The notes beneath the pieces are model-generated. The model was not told the origin of the DNA and ran no database searches. It saw only the letters and a program-made list of their open reading frames with translations. From Anaerolineales bacterium (GTDB lineage Bacteria; Chloroflexota; Anaerolineae; Anaerolineales; RBG-16-64-43): a stretch of 57,885 nucleotides of DNA. The DNA lies in contig JAFGCU010000004.1 of assembly GCA_016932475.1 (NCBI GenBank), positions 1 through 57,885 of the forward strand, read 5' to 3'. Below are positions 8,723-16,796 of the stretch, one piece after another. The position numbers were made by a program, and so were the translations under genes. Each line of letters starts with the position of its first letter. Position 1 is the stretch's first letter.

Positions 8723-10987
8723 ATGGAGAAACATGCACTGGGTGGCCGGCAATCCCGCATACATAAATTAGTGTCCCGGGAGTCGCGCATGTCTATTCCA
8801 CGGTGGATGAAAAACCTCAAAAACCAGGCAATCCTGATCATGGCGCTGACCCTGGTGCTGCTCGTGGCGACGGAGCCCAAGATCGGCCTTACCTGGGACG
8901 AGCCGGATTATATCGTCGCTTCCGAAGCCTATACCTCCTGGTTCGGCAAACTGATCACGCAGCCGGCCGCCGCTTTGTCGAAGGAGGGCATTGACGAAAG
9001 CTGGTCGTCCAATCACGAGCACCCGCCGCTGGATAAAATCTGGTCGGGGATCGTCTGGTCCGGAGCCCGTTTTGTCTTCAATGATCTTACCGCCCACCGC
9101 CTGGGCAACATGATCCTGGTGAGCGTCATGGCAGGCCTGCTTTTTCTGCTGATGGCCGAGTCCTACGGGCAGGCGGCCGGATTCGCTGCCGCCGCGGCGC
9201 TGCTCACGCTGCCGCGTTTCTTCTTCCATGCCCACCTGGCCGCCCTGGATGTGCCCGCCGCCTGCGCCATTTTTTTTGTCACCTTCCTTTTTTGGAAAAC
9301 CAAGGAAAACCTGAGCTGGAAATGGACTGTTCTCCTTGGGCTGGTTTGGGGATTGGCCTTCGCGACCAAAATCAATGCCGTCTTCCTGCCGCCCACTTTG
9401 TTCCTCTGGGCGCTCCTCTTCCGCCGGCGATGGATGTTGTTCATCCGCATAGTCGTCATGACGCTGATCGGCATTCTTTTCTCTTTTGCCATTTGGCCCT
9501 GGCTCTACCCGGATTTCCCCGTCCGGATGATTGACTACCTGGAATGGATAACCGCGGAACACTGGAAGATCGGGCAATGGTATTTGGGAACGATGTATAT
9601 GCCTCCTCCCTGGCATTTCCCGTTCGTGATGATGTGGGCCGTCGTCCCGCTGACGCTCACCGCGCTGTACTGGGTCGGCATCTTCCGCGCCGGATGGAAG
9701 TGGCGAGAAGCCAACAGCTTGGGCGGGCTCCTGTTTATCAGCGCCCTGGTGCCGCTCCTGGCTTTGACCACCGGGAAAAGCATGGTCTATGACAACGATC
9801 GCCTGTTCATGCCGGCCTTTCCCTTCCTGGCTGCGCTGGCCGGCATGGGGTTTGGCTGGCTCGTGGCCGGAGTCCGGAGGACTGCCGACCGAATGGGTAA
9901 ACCGCTCTTGGTAATGCCGGCGACCGTCCTGGCTGCTTTCCTGGTCTTTCTGCCGCAAAGCATCAGCCTGGTCCGGCTCTATCCGCATTTGCTTTCGTAT
10001 TATTCCGAAACCGTCGGCGGGCTGCCCGGCGCCGCCCGCCTGGGTTTGGAAACCACGTACTGGTGCGAATCTTACGCCGCCGCCATACCTTACCTGAATG
10101 AACATGCCAAGCCGGGGGATACGATTTGGGTCGATCCATGGAGTCACAATGTTATGATTTACTACCAGGTCCATGGCTGGCTCCGCTCCGATATCAAGAT
10201 CGCATTTCCGCCGTATGCGCAGGCGAGTCTTTTCCCCGAGTACGGTCCGTCGACGTTCGCGACGCATGCCGCTTCCGATTTCATCGTGGTCCAATACCGC
10301 CAAACCACCACCGAATCGACCCGGGAGAATCCCGGCCGTGAATCCTTCATCCCGCACCCGGATCCCCAATGGATAGGCGCTCATGAACCGATTTTTCAGC
10401 TGAGTTACGACGGCGTGCCGATCATGGAGATCTACGCCAATCCGGCGGCTCAGGCCTCCGCGAAGGAACAGATATCCGGATCGGATACGGGGCAACCGGT
10501 TCAGAATCCCGCGAATATGCAGCCGTTCACGTCCGCGGCGGGGAACTTTACGGTTCAGGTTCCCGCCCATCTCGAGTTCGCCGAGACCACCCGGGATGTG
10601 GATGACGCCGGAGGTCTGCGCCTGAACATCCTGACGGGCGTCGGCGAAGGCAACTCGATCTATAACATCATCTATTTCGACTATCCGGAAGAATGGGCCG
10701 CCGATCCCAATGCTTCGCAGGCCCTGCTGCACGGCGCCCGGAACGGCTGGTTAATGCAGATCCAGGGAACGCTGATGGAAGAGCATGCCATGACCCTGGG
10801 GAATTATCCGGGTTTGGAAGGTATTGTCGAAGCGTCCGACAACAACCTGCCGGTTAAGATCAAGTACCGCCATATCCTGGTGCGGAATCGCTGCTACCAG
10901 ATCTCGGTTTGGATTCCGAAAGACGGGACGTTCACCGCGGAGATGGAGGAATTTCTGCAATCGTTCGCGATAGTAGAGGATTTGTAA
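8723..10987 (+). CDS. GT39/ArnT-like integral membrane glycosyltransferase, island gene 5
   Basis: 754 residues. An N-terminal hydrophobic helix is followed by GLTWDEPDY: the Asp-Glu pair in the first external loop is the catalytic/metal-binding hallmark of dolichyl/undecaprenyl-phosphate-mannose protein mannosyltransferase and ArnT-like (GT-C) enzymes. Around ten more hydrophobic segments follow to about residue 420. A soluble region then carries a GT-C style CESYAAAIPYLNEHAKPGDTI, and a second soluble module of about 160 residues (from PFTSAAGNFTVQVP) ends the protein. Such enzymes transfer a sugar from a polyprenyl-phosphate donor on the outer membrane face. The acceptor is unknown. It forms one unit of the island, flanked by elements E and F. 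Confidence 0.82.
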   Translation: MEKHALGGRQSRIHKLVSRESRMSIPRWMKNLKNQAILIMALTLVLLVATEPKIGLTWDEPDYIVASEAYTSWFGKLITQPAAALSKEGIDESWSSNHEHPPLDKIWSGIVWSGARFVFNDLTAHRLGNMILVSVMAGLLFLLMAESYGQAAGFAAAAALLTLPRFFFHAHLAALDVPAACAIFFVTFLFWKTKENLSWKWTVLLGLVWGLAFATKINAVFLPPTLFLWALLFRRRWMLFIRIVVMTLIGILFSFAIWPWLYPDFPVRMIDYLEWITAEHWKIGQWYLGTMYMPPPWHFPFVMMWAVVPLTLTALYWVGIFRAGWKWREANSLGGLLFISALVPLLALTTGKSMVYDNDRLFMPAFPFLAALAGMGFGWLVAGVRRTADRMGKPLLVMPATVLAAFLVFLPQSISLVRLYPHLLSYYSETVGGLPGAARLGLETTYWCESYAAAIPYLNEHAKPGDTIWVDPWSHNVMIYYQVHGWLRSDIKIAFPPYAQASLFPEYGPSTFATHAASDFIVVQYRQTTTESTRENPGRESFIPHPDPQWIGAHEPIFQLSYDGVPIMEIYANPAAQASAKEQISGSDTGQPVQNPANMQPFTSAAGNFTVQVPAHLEFAETTRDVDDAGGLRLNILTGVGEGNSIYNIIYFDYPEEWAADPNASQALLHGARNGWLMQIQGTLMEEHAMTLGNYPGLEGIVEASDNNLPVKIKYRHILVRNRCYQISVWIPKDGTFTAEMEEFLQSFAIVEDL

Positions 10988-11034
10988 CTTCTCATGCTCC
11001 GTATCTGCTCGGGCTGGGAAAAGCGTCCATGGAC

Positions 11035-11349
11035 GGGTCCGCTCGCGTATGCCGTTCGCGGGGCGGGCTCCGAAAACACCCGGCGGGAGGAGTATTGGAA
11101 TATTTTCGTTCGGCGGCATCGGTTCTTTCGGTGAAATCCCTGCAAAAAAAGGAAAATCCGGCTGGGTGGTTGCGTAGATTGCGGTTTTTCGGTTTCGGAT
11201 GTTCCTCCGGCCTGCCGAGTGCATGGAGCCGGCTTGGCCTTCCGGCCCGGTGCCGGCGTTGAAATGTTCTTCGGCGGCGGATAAAGTATACGGATCGTAA
11301 TCCTGCATGGCCGGCCGTTCGGCTGAGCCCGGACCGGTGCGCGTTGTTG
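11035..11349 (+). repeat. Spacer element F
   Basis: Shares CGCGGGGCGGGCTCCG (near 11055) with B and C, TGTTCTTCGGCGGCG (11264-11278) with B, a TATACG word, and the right end TGCATGGCCGGCCGTTCGGC / GGCTGAGC (11321-11328). The terminal heptamer is degenerate (GTTGTTG, 11343-11349). Confidence 0.45.
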
Positions 11350-11376
11350 TCATGTGACCAAGGGAGGTGGATGGTT

Positions 11377-11733
11377 ATGTTGGATTATATAATCTCACAA
11401 ATAGAGAATATGTCGCAAGCGGCACGCGAAACCTACGGCGTCGACCCAATCATATTTTTAACCATATACATAATCAGCGTCCCGATATTCTATTATTCAT
11501 TATTTCGCACTTTGCGGGCGATCGCAAAAAAGCTGGGCGGGGAAACCATGCTCTGGAGCACATTATTTCTTTGCGCCACTGTCGCACCGTTTTTGTATGT
11601 GCTTTTATTTGGGAGAAATATCCCCTGGTGGGTGTATATCATTATCACCATAGTGGCGGGTCAGGGCGTGTTCTCATTTATCAGGAGGCTATCAAAGAAA
11701 CCGGAAAAAGAATCCAACATATTGATTAAGTAG
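11377..11733 (+). CDS. Small membrane protein, island gene 6
   Basis: 118 residues with three predicted membrane helices (around IIFLTIYIISVPIFYYSLF, LWSTLFLCATVAPFLYVLLF and WWVYIIITIVAGQGVFSFI), short basic loops and a lysine-rich tail, so probably Lys-rich end inside. GGGAGGT lies 9 bases before the ATG at 11377; ATG 11371 in the same frame is the alternative. I do not recognise a family and no catalytic motif is visible. It is AT-richer than chromosomal neighbours and is the last intact single-gene unit of the island, between elements F and G. Confidence 0.7.
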   Translation: MLDYIISQIENMSQAARETYGVDPIIFLTIYIISVPIFYYSLFRTLRAIAKKLGGETMLWSTLFLCATVAPFLYVLLFGRNIPWWVYIIITIVAGQGVFSFIRRLSKKPEKESNILIK

Positions 11734-11754
11734 GGAATAATCATGGATTGCGAT

Positions 11755-11895
11755 CAGCCAGGTGCTTTGCCCTGCCCGACCTTCGGTTTGATGCCGTGGC
11801 GGTATGGTCTTTTCCTGCGGTTAATGTTTACGTACTCCGCTTTGGCATAACCTTCTTGGCTCACGCACCGTCGTTGCGCGCTTTGCCGGTAAGAG
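11755..11895 (+). repeat. Spacer element G, most diverged
   Basis: GACCTTCGGTTTGATGCCG resembles the block GCCTTCGGCTTGACGGC of element B. Further right GGCATAACC and a GTTGCGC heptamer (near 11873) echo the GCATAAGC and GTTGGGC words of C and E. Similarity is weak and the element looks eroded. Confidence 0.35.
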
Positions 11896-11975
11896 GGAAA
11901 AGAATGCCGGATAAAAAAAGCCCCAAATGTAAATGGCGGAATTCTTGAAACGCCGAAATTTGCGATTGCGGATAC

Positions 11976-12323
11976 ATGTTCCCCATCATCAGAGCCGGGG
12001 ATATGAAGAAAGTGGATGCGCACAAAATCGGGAAAAATTCCGAAAGGGGAACGCCGGAGAGAGAAGATCCGGGAGTGGAAATATGCCCAAATAACAGCGA
12101 GCAACTGTTGGGAAACAGCCAATTATTGGAAGCGCTGTCGGAATGTGAAAAGGCCATCGCCGTCGATCCGAAAATGAACTTCGCCCATAATTTGGCGGGA
12201 TATACCCAGGTGCGGCCGGGGGGATACGATGAATCCATGGAATCAATTAAATCCGCCATACGAATATCCCTGGATTATTTTGGGGCAGGGGAAAATCTTC
12301 GAAATGCAAGAATCGAAAAATAA
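11976..12323 (+). pseudogene. TPR-protein remnant
   Basis: The second half of the frame (LLEALSECEKAIAVDPKMNF then AHNLAGYTQVRPGGYDESME) matches the tetratricopeptide pattern: a helix-turn-helix with Ala8, Gly and Pro positions, about one and a half repeats. The N-terminal half has no TPR character and no good ribosome binding site, and the frame stops after the partial repeat. It is more likely the tail of a decayed TPR gene than a functional 115-residue protein, though a small TPR protein cannot be excluded. Confidence 0.5.
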
Positions 12324-12330
12324 AAAGAAA

Positions 12331-12620
12331 CGCAACTGCTCAGCCAGCGATCGTCATGCCGGCGCCTGCCCTCCGAGCGATGAGCGCCGACGATTTCCCG
12401 GTGCGAAGTTCTCGCGAGCGGGGAACGCATCCCGGCTCGTTTCTGGTTCATGAGCCGGGATGAATGCAAAGCGGGGGTGGACTAAGCCGGCACACATTGA
12501 ATCGCCGAAAAACACTGGAACCCGGCTTCGAGCACGCCGGGGTGACGGGCAACACCAAGGACGCCTATGACCCTACGTTGAAAATAATCCGTGAAAAAAT
12601 CGGCCTAAGCTGTTACAAAG
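12331..12620 (+). repeat. Copy 2 of the ~300-bp intergenic repeat
   Basis: Collinear with copy 1 (2879-3266) but with a single terminal unit. It shares GAATGCAAAGCGGGGGTG, CGGCTTCGAGCACGCCGGGG and ACGTTGAAAAT words. It starts directly after the TPR remnant and ends in an AT-rich stretch. Confidence 0.85.
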
Positions 12621-12905
12621 AAACCTAAAAACAATTAGCCCGGGGTAATTTGGAATACCCATTGGGCTATGATATTGAGGGAAAGGTGTATGGAGAATCG
12701 GAGCTCCCGGGAAATTATTATTTGGGAATTAATGCATTTATGTGTGGAGGATTCCCGGGGCGCCGGAATCTTCCCGGGAAAAGCGGATATGATCCAATGG
12801 ATACCTATAGGGAACAGGGGTTTATGGGAGGAGCCCTGCTTGTTAAATTCGAGGCTCTTGTCATTTCCATATCCATTGGTCTCGAACAAGATGATTGCGC
12901 AATCA

Positions 12906-13191
12906 TTTTTGCGCATTTATGGTAGAAACTTAATCCGGCTCACAATCCGCCCAATCCACTTAACTGATACCGCCGAAAAAACCTGCCATAAAAAATTGGT
13001 CTCCCTCGTGGTTCAAATGCTTGCCTTGCATAGATGAAAGGCGGAAGCCAAATTTGCCGGTGAGCAGGAACGATTAATGTAAATAATCGATTCCACCGAC
13101 AAAAAAATTAAAACGCCGGTTTATGCCCTGCGGGAGTTATCGCCGGAGGATATTGCGATTGTGGAAGGCGCCAATCAGCCCATTAAATGTA
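12906..13191 (+). pseudogene. DNA methyltransferase / restriction enzyme C-terminal remnant
   Basis: One frame, interrupted by two stops (at about 13035 and 13080), reads LIRLTIRPIHLTDTAEKTCH, KKLVSLVVQMLALHR, KAEAKFAGEQERL, IIDSTDKKI and VYALRELSPEDIAIVEG. This succession is characteristic of the C terminus of Eco57I/TaqI-like adenine-specific DNA methyltransferases and fused type II enzymes (LV..MLxLHK, IxxTDxxID, VYxLYGLTxEEIxIVE). The N-terminal catalytic region is missing, so this is a dead fragment of a restriction-modification gene. Confidence 0.75.
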
Positions 13192-13850
13192 AAAGCCAAA
13201 TACCAGAGGGGGGCTGGCATTCGGCTCTTACGCCTTTATTATACACCCATTTGTTCAGCTGTCTATATATAGAAGGGTGTGGAAAAGGCAGAGGATGTCA
13301 TCGCAAGCACAGCCTCGGCTTCGCCGTGGAGGGGTCGGGGCTTCCCGCTCCCGGAACTTGCCCTAAGTGCGACCAAAGGCTCATTCGCAATATCTCTTGT
13401 TTATTCTTTTTTCAAAACCATGATAGCTAAAAACAATTCGAGGCTTGAGAAAAACTCCAGGTGAATACTTGGTCGAGAGGAACGAGTGCATGGATTATGC
13501 TGAATACAAGGGTTTTACGGAACATCTTTTTGCGCAAACCCTGAGATCATTGATAAATCATTCGCGCAGTCCGGCGTTCTCCTTGGAATTCCCGTTCGGT
13601 TTATCCCGTCACTTGAAAATCCCTGAAGCACTTGCTCCATTCCTTGATTATGGATACCCGGTATTATTTCGACAACGGATTTTGCGCCGTACAGCGCCGT
13701 AAAAAACTTGTCCCGGCGGCACGGCTCATCCGTGGGGGATTATCGTGGAATCCGCCAGATATTGGGTGAACCCGTTCGAATAACCATTTCAGGAAAAATA
13801 GAAAATATCGAGAACTCTCTGAATTTGGAATTCCAACGAGCCTAGATAAT
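13192..13850. other. Degenerate gene-free stretch
   Basis: Only short interrupted frames with no recognisable motif. A frame at 13445-13702 has plausible composition but neither ribosome binding site nor family resemblance. I read this as decayed DNA at the right border of the island. Confidence 0.5.
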
Positions 13851-13880
13851 AAAAAACCGCCGCCAAAGGCGGTGGTTTTT
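13851..13880. terminator. Bidirectional intrinsic terminator
   Basis: ACCGCC-GCCAAA-GGCGGT stem bordered by AAAAAA on the left and TTTTT on the right, so it can end transcription on both strands. It separates the decayed island from the two-component operon, whose last gene ends at 14112. Confidence 0.8.
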
Positions 13881-14111
13881 ACACGCCGCACCTGGAAGGT
13901 GCGCTCATACCAATATTTTTCGAACAACTGCATTGCATGCCCGCAAGGTCCCCCTTTCCGCCTTTTCATATTTACACATCGGGGGTATTGGGTGGACAGT
14001 ACACACCGTCTTCGAACAGACTCTCGGCCGGTGGAGCGGATGAAAGGGAACCTCGATGCCTGTGCCCCTTCCGCATTTACTGCTGAAGATCGTCGTGAAG
14101 AAGGGCGGCGG

Positions 14112-14702
14112 TTACCCCGCCGGCTTGCGCGCCGCCGCTCCGGACGATTGCAGCACTTCGTTCGCCGCCAGCCGCATGGAGACCCGTTTGGAGCGCGCCT
14201 GCTGCTGGATCTCCCGGTAGGCCTCCTCCTCGCTCCGCCCGTGCGCCATCAGCCAGGCCTTGGCCCGGTCGACCGTCTTGCGGGATTCCAGGTCGTAGCG
14301 CAGCTCCGCCGCTTCGCGCGCCAGGACCTGCGATTCGTCGAAGCGCGCGGCGGCCACCTCTATCGCGGCCGCCAGTTCGACCTCGTCGACCGGCTTGATC
14401 AGGTAGCCCTGGATCGGCAGCGCGGCGGCGCTTTCGATCAGGCTCTGCTCCCCGAAGGCGGTGAGGATCAGTATCGGAAGCGGGCGGTGGCGGTACATCG
14501 CCTTGGCGGCCTCCAGCCCGTCGGTGAACGGCATGCGGATGTCGAGGATCGCCATATCCGGCGCGCGGGTGTGAAAGATGTTCAGGGCCTCGTGCCCGTC
14601 CGCGGCTGTCAGCACCTCGTGGCCGAGCGTGCTTAATATGGTTTTCAGCCCCATGCGGATCAAGGATTCGTCGTCGGCGATCAGGATTTTCAACCGTCTC
14701 AT
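14112..14702 (-). CDS. ANTAR-domain response regulator (RNA-binding antiterminator)
   Basis: 196 residues: receiver domain about 4-120 (acidic pair in IADDES, phospho-acceptor Asp in MAILDIRMP, Lys in YLIKPVDE), a short coiled linker, then an ANTAR domain at about 130-185 (DRAKAWLMAHGRSEEEAYRE followed by a basic helix). ANTAR proteins of the AmiR/NasT/EutV type bind tandem hairpins in mRNA leaders and prevent terminator formation once phosphorylated. The ATG overlaps the stop of the kinase gene by 4 bases, so the two are translationally coupled partners. The likely targets are nearby leaders with terminator hairpins, notably amt. Confidence 0.9.
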   Translation of the reverse strand: MRRLKILIADDESLIRMGLKTILSTLGHEVLTAADGHEALNIFHTRAPDMAILDIRMPFTDGLEAAKAMYRHRPLPILILTAFGEQSLIESAAALPIQGYLIKPVDEVELAAAIEVAAARFDESQVLAREAAELRYDLESRKTVDRAKAWLMAHGRSEEEAYREIQQQARSKRVSMRLAANEVLQSSGAAARKPAG

Positions 14703-16342
14703 TCTGCCTCCTCGAACGCTTCCGGGAGCGGGATGCGCACCACCGCCCGCGTTCCGGCGGTGTCGCTCAATAATTCGATCTTCCCGCACAGGTCGTCGCG
14801 CACCAGGGTGTTTATAATCTCCATGCCGAGCCGCCGGCGCGGGGCGTCCGGGGAAAACCCGGTTCCGTCGTCGCGCACTTCCACCAGGGTTTCTTCCGGC
14901 GTGCGGGTGATGAGGATCCGCACGCTGCCGGTGCTGCGGCCGTGAAACGCGTGCTCGAGCGCGTTGTGAACCAGTTCGTTGATCACAAGCGCCAGCGATG
15001 TGGCCGGCCGCGAGGGCAGGAGCAGCGATTCGCCCTCGACCGTGATCGCCGCCTTCAGGTCCGGGCGCACCATGTGCTGCGCGGTCAGGCGCGCGATCCG
15101 CTCCGCCACCGGAAGGATATCCACCAGCCGGAATCCCTGCCGGGAAAGGATCTCGTGCACGGCCGCGATACTCAGGACCCGCCCGATGCCGGCCTCCAGC
15201 GCCGCGTCCGCCGGGCCGCCGCCAGCGCCGTCCTTCTGCATCGCCAGCAGCATCGCCACCGTTTGCAGGTTGTTCTTGATGCGGTGGTGCATCTCGCGCA
15301 CGACCGCGGCGCTGGTGGCCAGGCGCGCGTTGTCGATCGCGAGCGCGGTCTGGTTGGCGAGCGTCGCGCACAGCGCGATCCGCTCGCGGGAGAATCCGGT
15401 CGGCTCCCCGGTGTAGCAGTTCATCACGCCGATCGTCTTGCCGCGCACCAGGAGCGGCACCGAAAGCATCGAAGCCAGCCCTTCGCGCCGGGCCATTTCG
15501 CGGAAGCGGTAGCGCGGATCGGTGCGGACATCCTCGACCACGACCGGTTTGCCGCTGCGGATGACCTCGCCGACGATGCCTTCGTCCGGCCGCAGGCGCG
15601 GGCGGCGCCGGTAATCGGCGCTGCGGCTCCAGGCCGCGCGCATCACCAGTTCGCCGCGTTCCTCGTCGATCAGCTGCAGCGAGCAGACTTCGGTGTCCAG
15701 CGCGCCGGCGGCCATTTCGGCCACCAGCTCGAGCATCTCGTCCGGCACCATCGGGGATGTGACCGTCCGGCTGACTTCCGCCAGGGTCGTCAGTTCGTCC
15801 AGGCGCTGGTGCATGCTGTCGTACAGCAGCGCGCGGTCGAGCGCGCCGGCCGCCAGGTCGCCGATCAGCTGCAGCAATTCGGTTTCGTCTTCGGTGAAAT
15901 CGCGCGGCGCGGCGGTCTGAACGTTCATCGCGCCGATGATCCGCCCGCGGTTGGTGAGCGGGACGGCCAGCAGCGAACACAGCGCTTCCTCCCCGGTTTC
16001 CGGGAGCAGCTTGAAGCGCGGGTCGGATTGCGCCTCGCGCACGGCGGCCGGCCGACCGCATTGCGCCGCCCAGCCGGTCAGCCCCTCGCCCAGGCGCAAA
16101 GATGCCCGGCCGAGCGATTCGCGCGCCAGGCGGGTGGACGCCCGCAGGCGCAGGACCTCGCCATTCGGATCCAGGAGGTACAGCGAGCAGGAATCGGTCC
16201 CCATGACGTGGTTGGTGCGCCGCGCGATCAGGTCGAGCGTGGTGTCCACATCCCATTCGGCCGAAAGCGCCTGGGCGATTTCGCGCAGGGGAGTGAATAT
16301 GGCGTCACGGGGAGGAGCAAGGTCGGGTGTCTGGGTCGCCAT
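14699..16342 (-). CDS. GAF-GAF histidine kinase (HisKA_2 type)
   Basis: 547 residues from the ATG at 16342; the upstream in-frame extension would run through a leader terminator, so I reject it. Two GAF domains (about 20-170 and 190-335) precede a HisKA_2 dimerisation motif with phospho-acceptor His in MHHRIKNNLQ (near 354) and a HATPase domain with N box NELVHNALEHA and G box DDGTGF. There is no membrane segment, so this is a cytoplasmic sensor. HisKA_2 kinases typically pair with ANTAR regulators, as in EutW/EutV, and the partner gene follows with a 4-base overlap. The GAF ligand is unknown; proximity to glutamate synthase, amt and PII suggests nitrogen or redox status. Confidence 0.9.
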   Translation of the reverse strand: MATQTPDLAPPRDAIFTPLREIAQALSAEWDVDTTLDLIARRTNHVMGTDSCSLYLLDPNGEVLRLRASTRLARESLGRASLRLGEGLTGWAAQCGRPAAVREAQSDPRFKLLPETGEEALCSLLAVPLTNRGRIIGAMNVQTAAPRDFTEDETELLQLIGDLAAGALDRALLYDSMHQRLDELTTLAEVSRTVTSPMVPDEMLELVAEMAAGALDTEVCSLQLIDEERGELVMRAAWSRSADYRRRPRLRPDEGIVGEVIRSGKPVVVEDVRTDPRYRFREMARREGLASMLSVPLLVRGKTIGVMNCYTGEPTGFSRERIALCATLANQTALAIDNARLATSAAVVREMHHRIKNNLQTVAMLLAMQKDGAGGGPADAALEAGIGRVLSIAAVHEILSRQGFRLVDILPVAERIARLTAQHMVRPDLKAAITVEGESLLLPSRPATSLALVINELVHNALEHAFHGRSTGSVRILITRTPEETLVEVRDDGTGFSPDAPRRRLGMEIINTLVRDDLCGKIELLSDTAGTRAVVRIPLPEAFEEAE

Positions 16343-16416
16343 CGTCGTGCCTGGGCTTTCATCGGCCGCGGCGCGGCCGTCGCGCCCCTGTTTCCGAGCC
16401 GGAAGAGCGCCTGTGG

Positions 16417-16458
16417 AAAAAACAACGGCCTGAGCAAGGGCGGGGACATGCTCAGGCC
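16417..16458 (-). terminator. Intrinsic terminator in the leader of the GAF kinase gene
   Basis: Read on the minus strand: a perfect 10-bp stem GGCCTGAGCA/TGCTCAGGCC (16458-16449 with 16436-16427), 12-base loop, then GTTGTTTTTT. It lies about 75 bases before the kinase ATG and 340 bases after the glutamate synthase stop. It may end the upstream operon or act as an attenuator. A further hairpin CCCG-AACAGC-CGGG with a six-base loop lies upstream at 16536-16549. Confidence 0.75.
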
Positions 16459-16675
16459 AAATGGCATACCGGAGCCTGTTCGGACCTTCACGGTACACCG
16501 ACATCCGGATATATCAATTGCATGCCCAGTGTATTCCCGGCTGTTCGGGCTGTCTTCCCGCATGCAGGCCATTCGCGGATACCCCGTTTGGGGTATAGGC
16601 GAGGGATCCGCATCCGCGAAATGAGTGGGATTTATTGCAACGATCGCTTCGATACTCGAAATTGACCCATCCTAA

Positions 16676-16735
16676 AATTTTTGCTCTTTGTGTTCTTTGT
16701 TGTCACTCATTGCCACAAAGGGCACAAAGAAAAAA
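16676..16735. repeat. Long hairpin of the CTTTGTG repeat family
   Basis: TCTTTGTG...TTTGT pairs with ACAAA...CACAAAGA, bordered by T-rich and A-rich runs. It may work as a bidirectional terminator after the glutamate synthase operon. The words are variants of the dispersed CTTTGCGTCC repeat. Confidence 0.5.
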
Positions 16736-16796
16736 TCAAACAGAAATCCTGTCTATTAATTTCCAGCCGCGCCTTCATCCATCGAAGGCCGCGGGG

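Noticed and set aside
8768-10732. 654-codon open frame on the minus strand opposite the GT39-like gene
   Set aside because: Low-complexity charged composition with no hydrophobic segments or family pattern; the plus-strand membrane protein is convincing.
12650-13037. Two overlapping plus-strand frames before the methyltransferase remnant
   Set aside because: Only the last part of one frame has recognisable sequence; the rest looks decayed, so they were not called as genes.
2500-14100. Integrase, transposase or phage genes to explain the island
   Set aside because: None is visible; no tyrosine-recombinase R-H-R-Y pattern or DDE transposase. The integron interpretation therefore remains a hypothesis.
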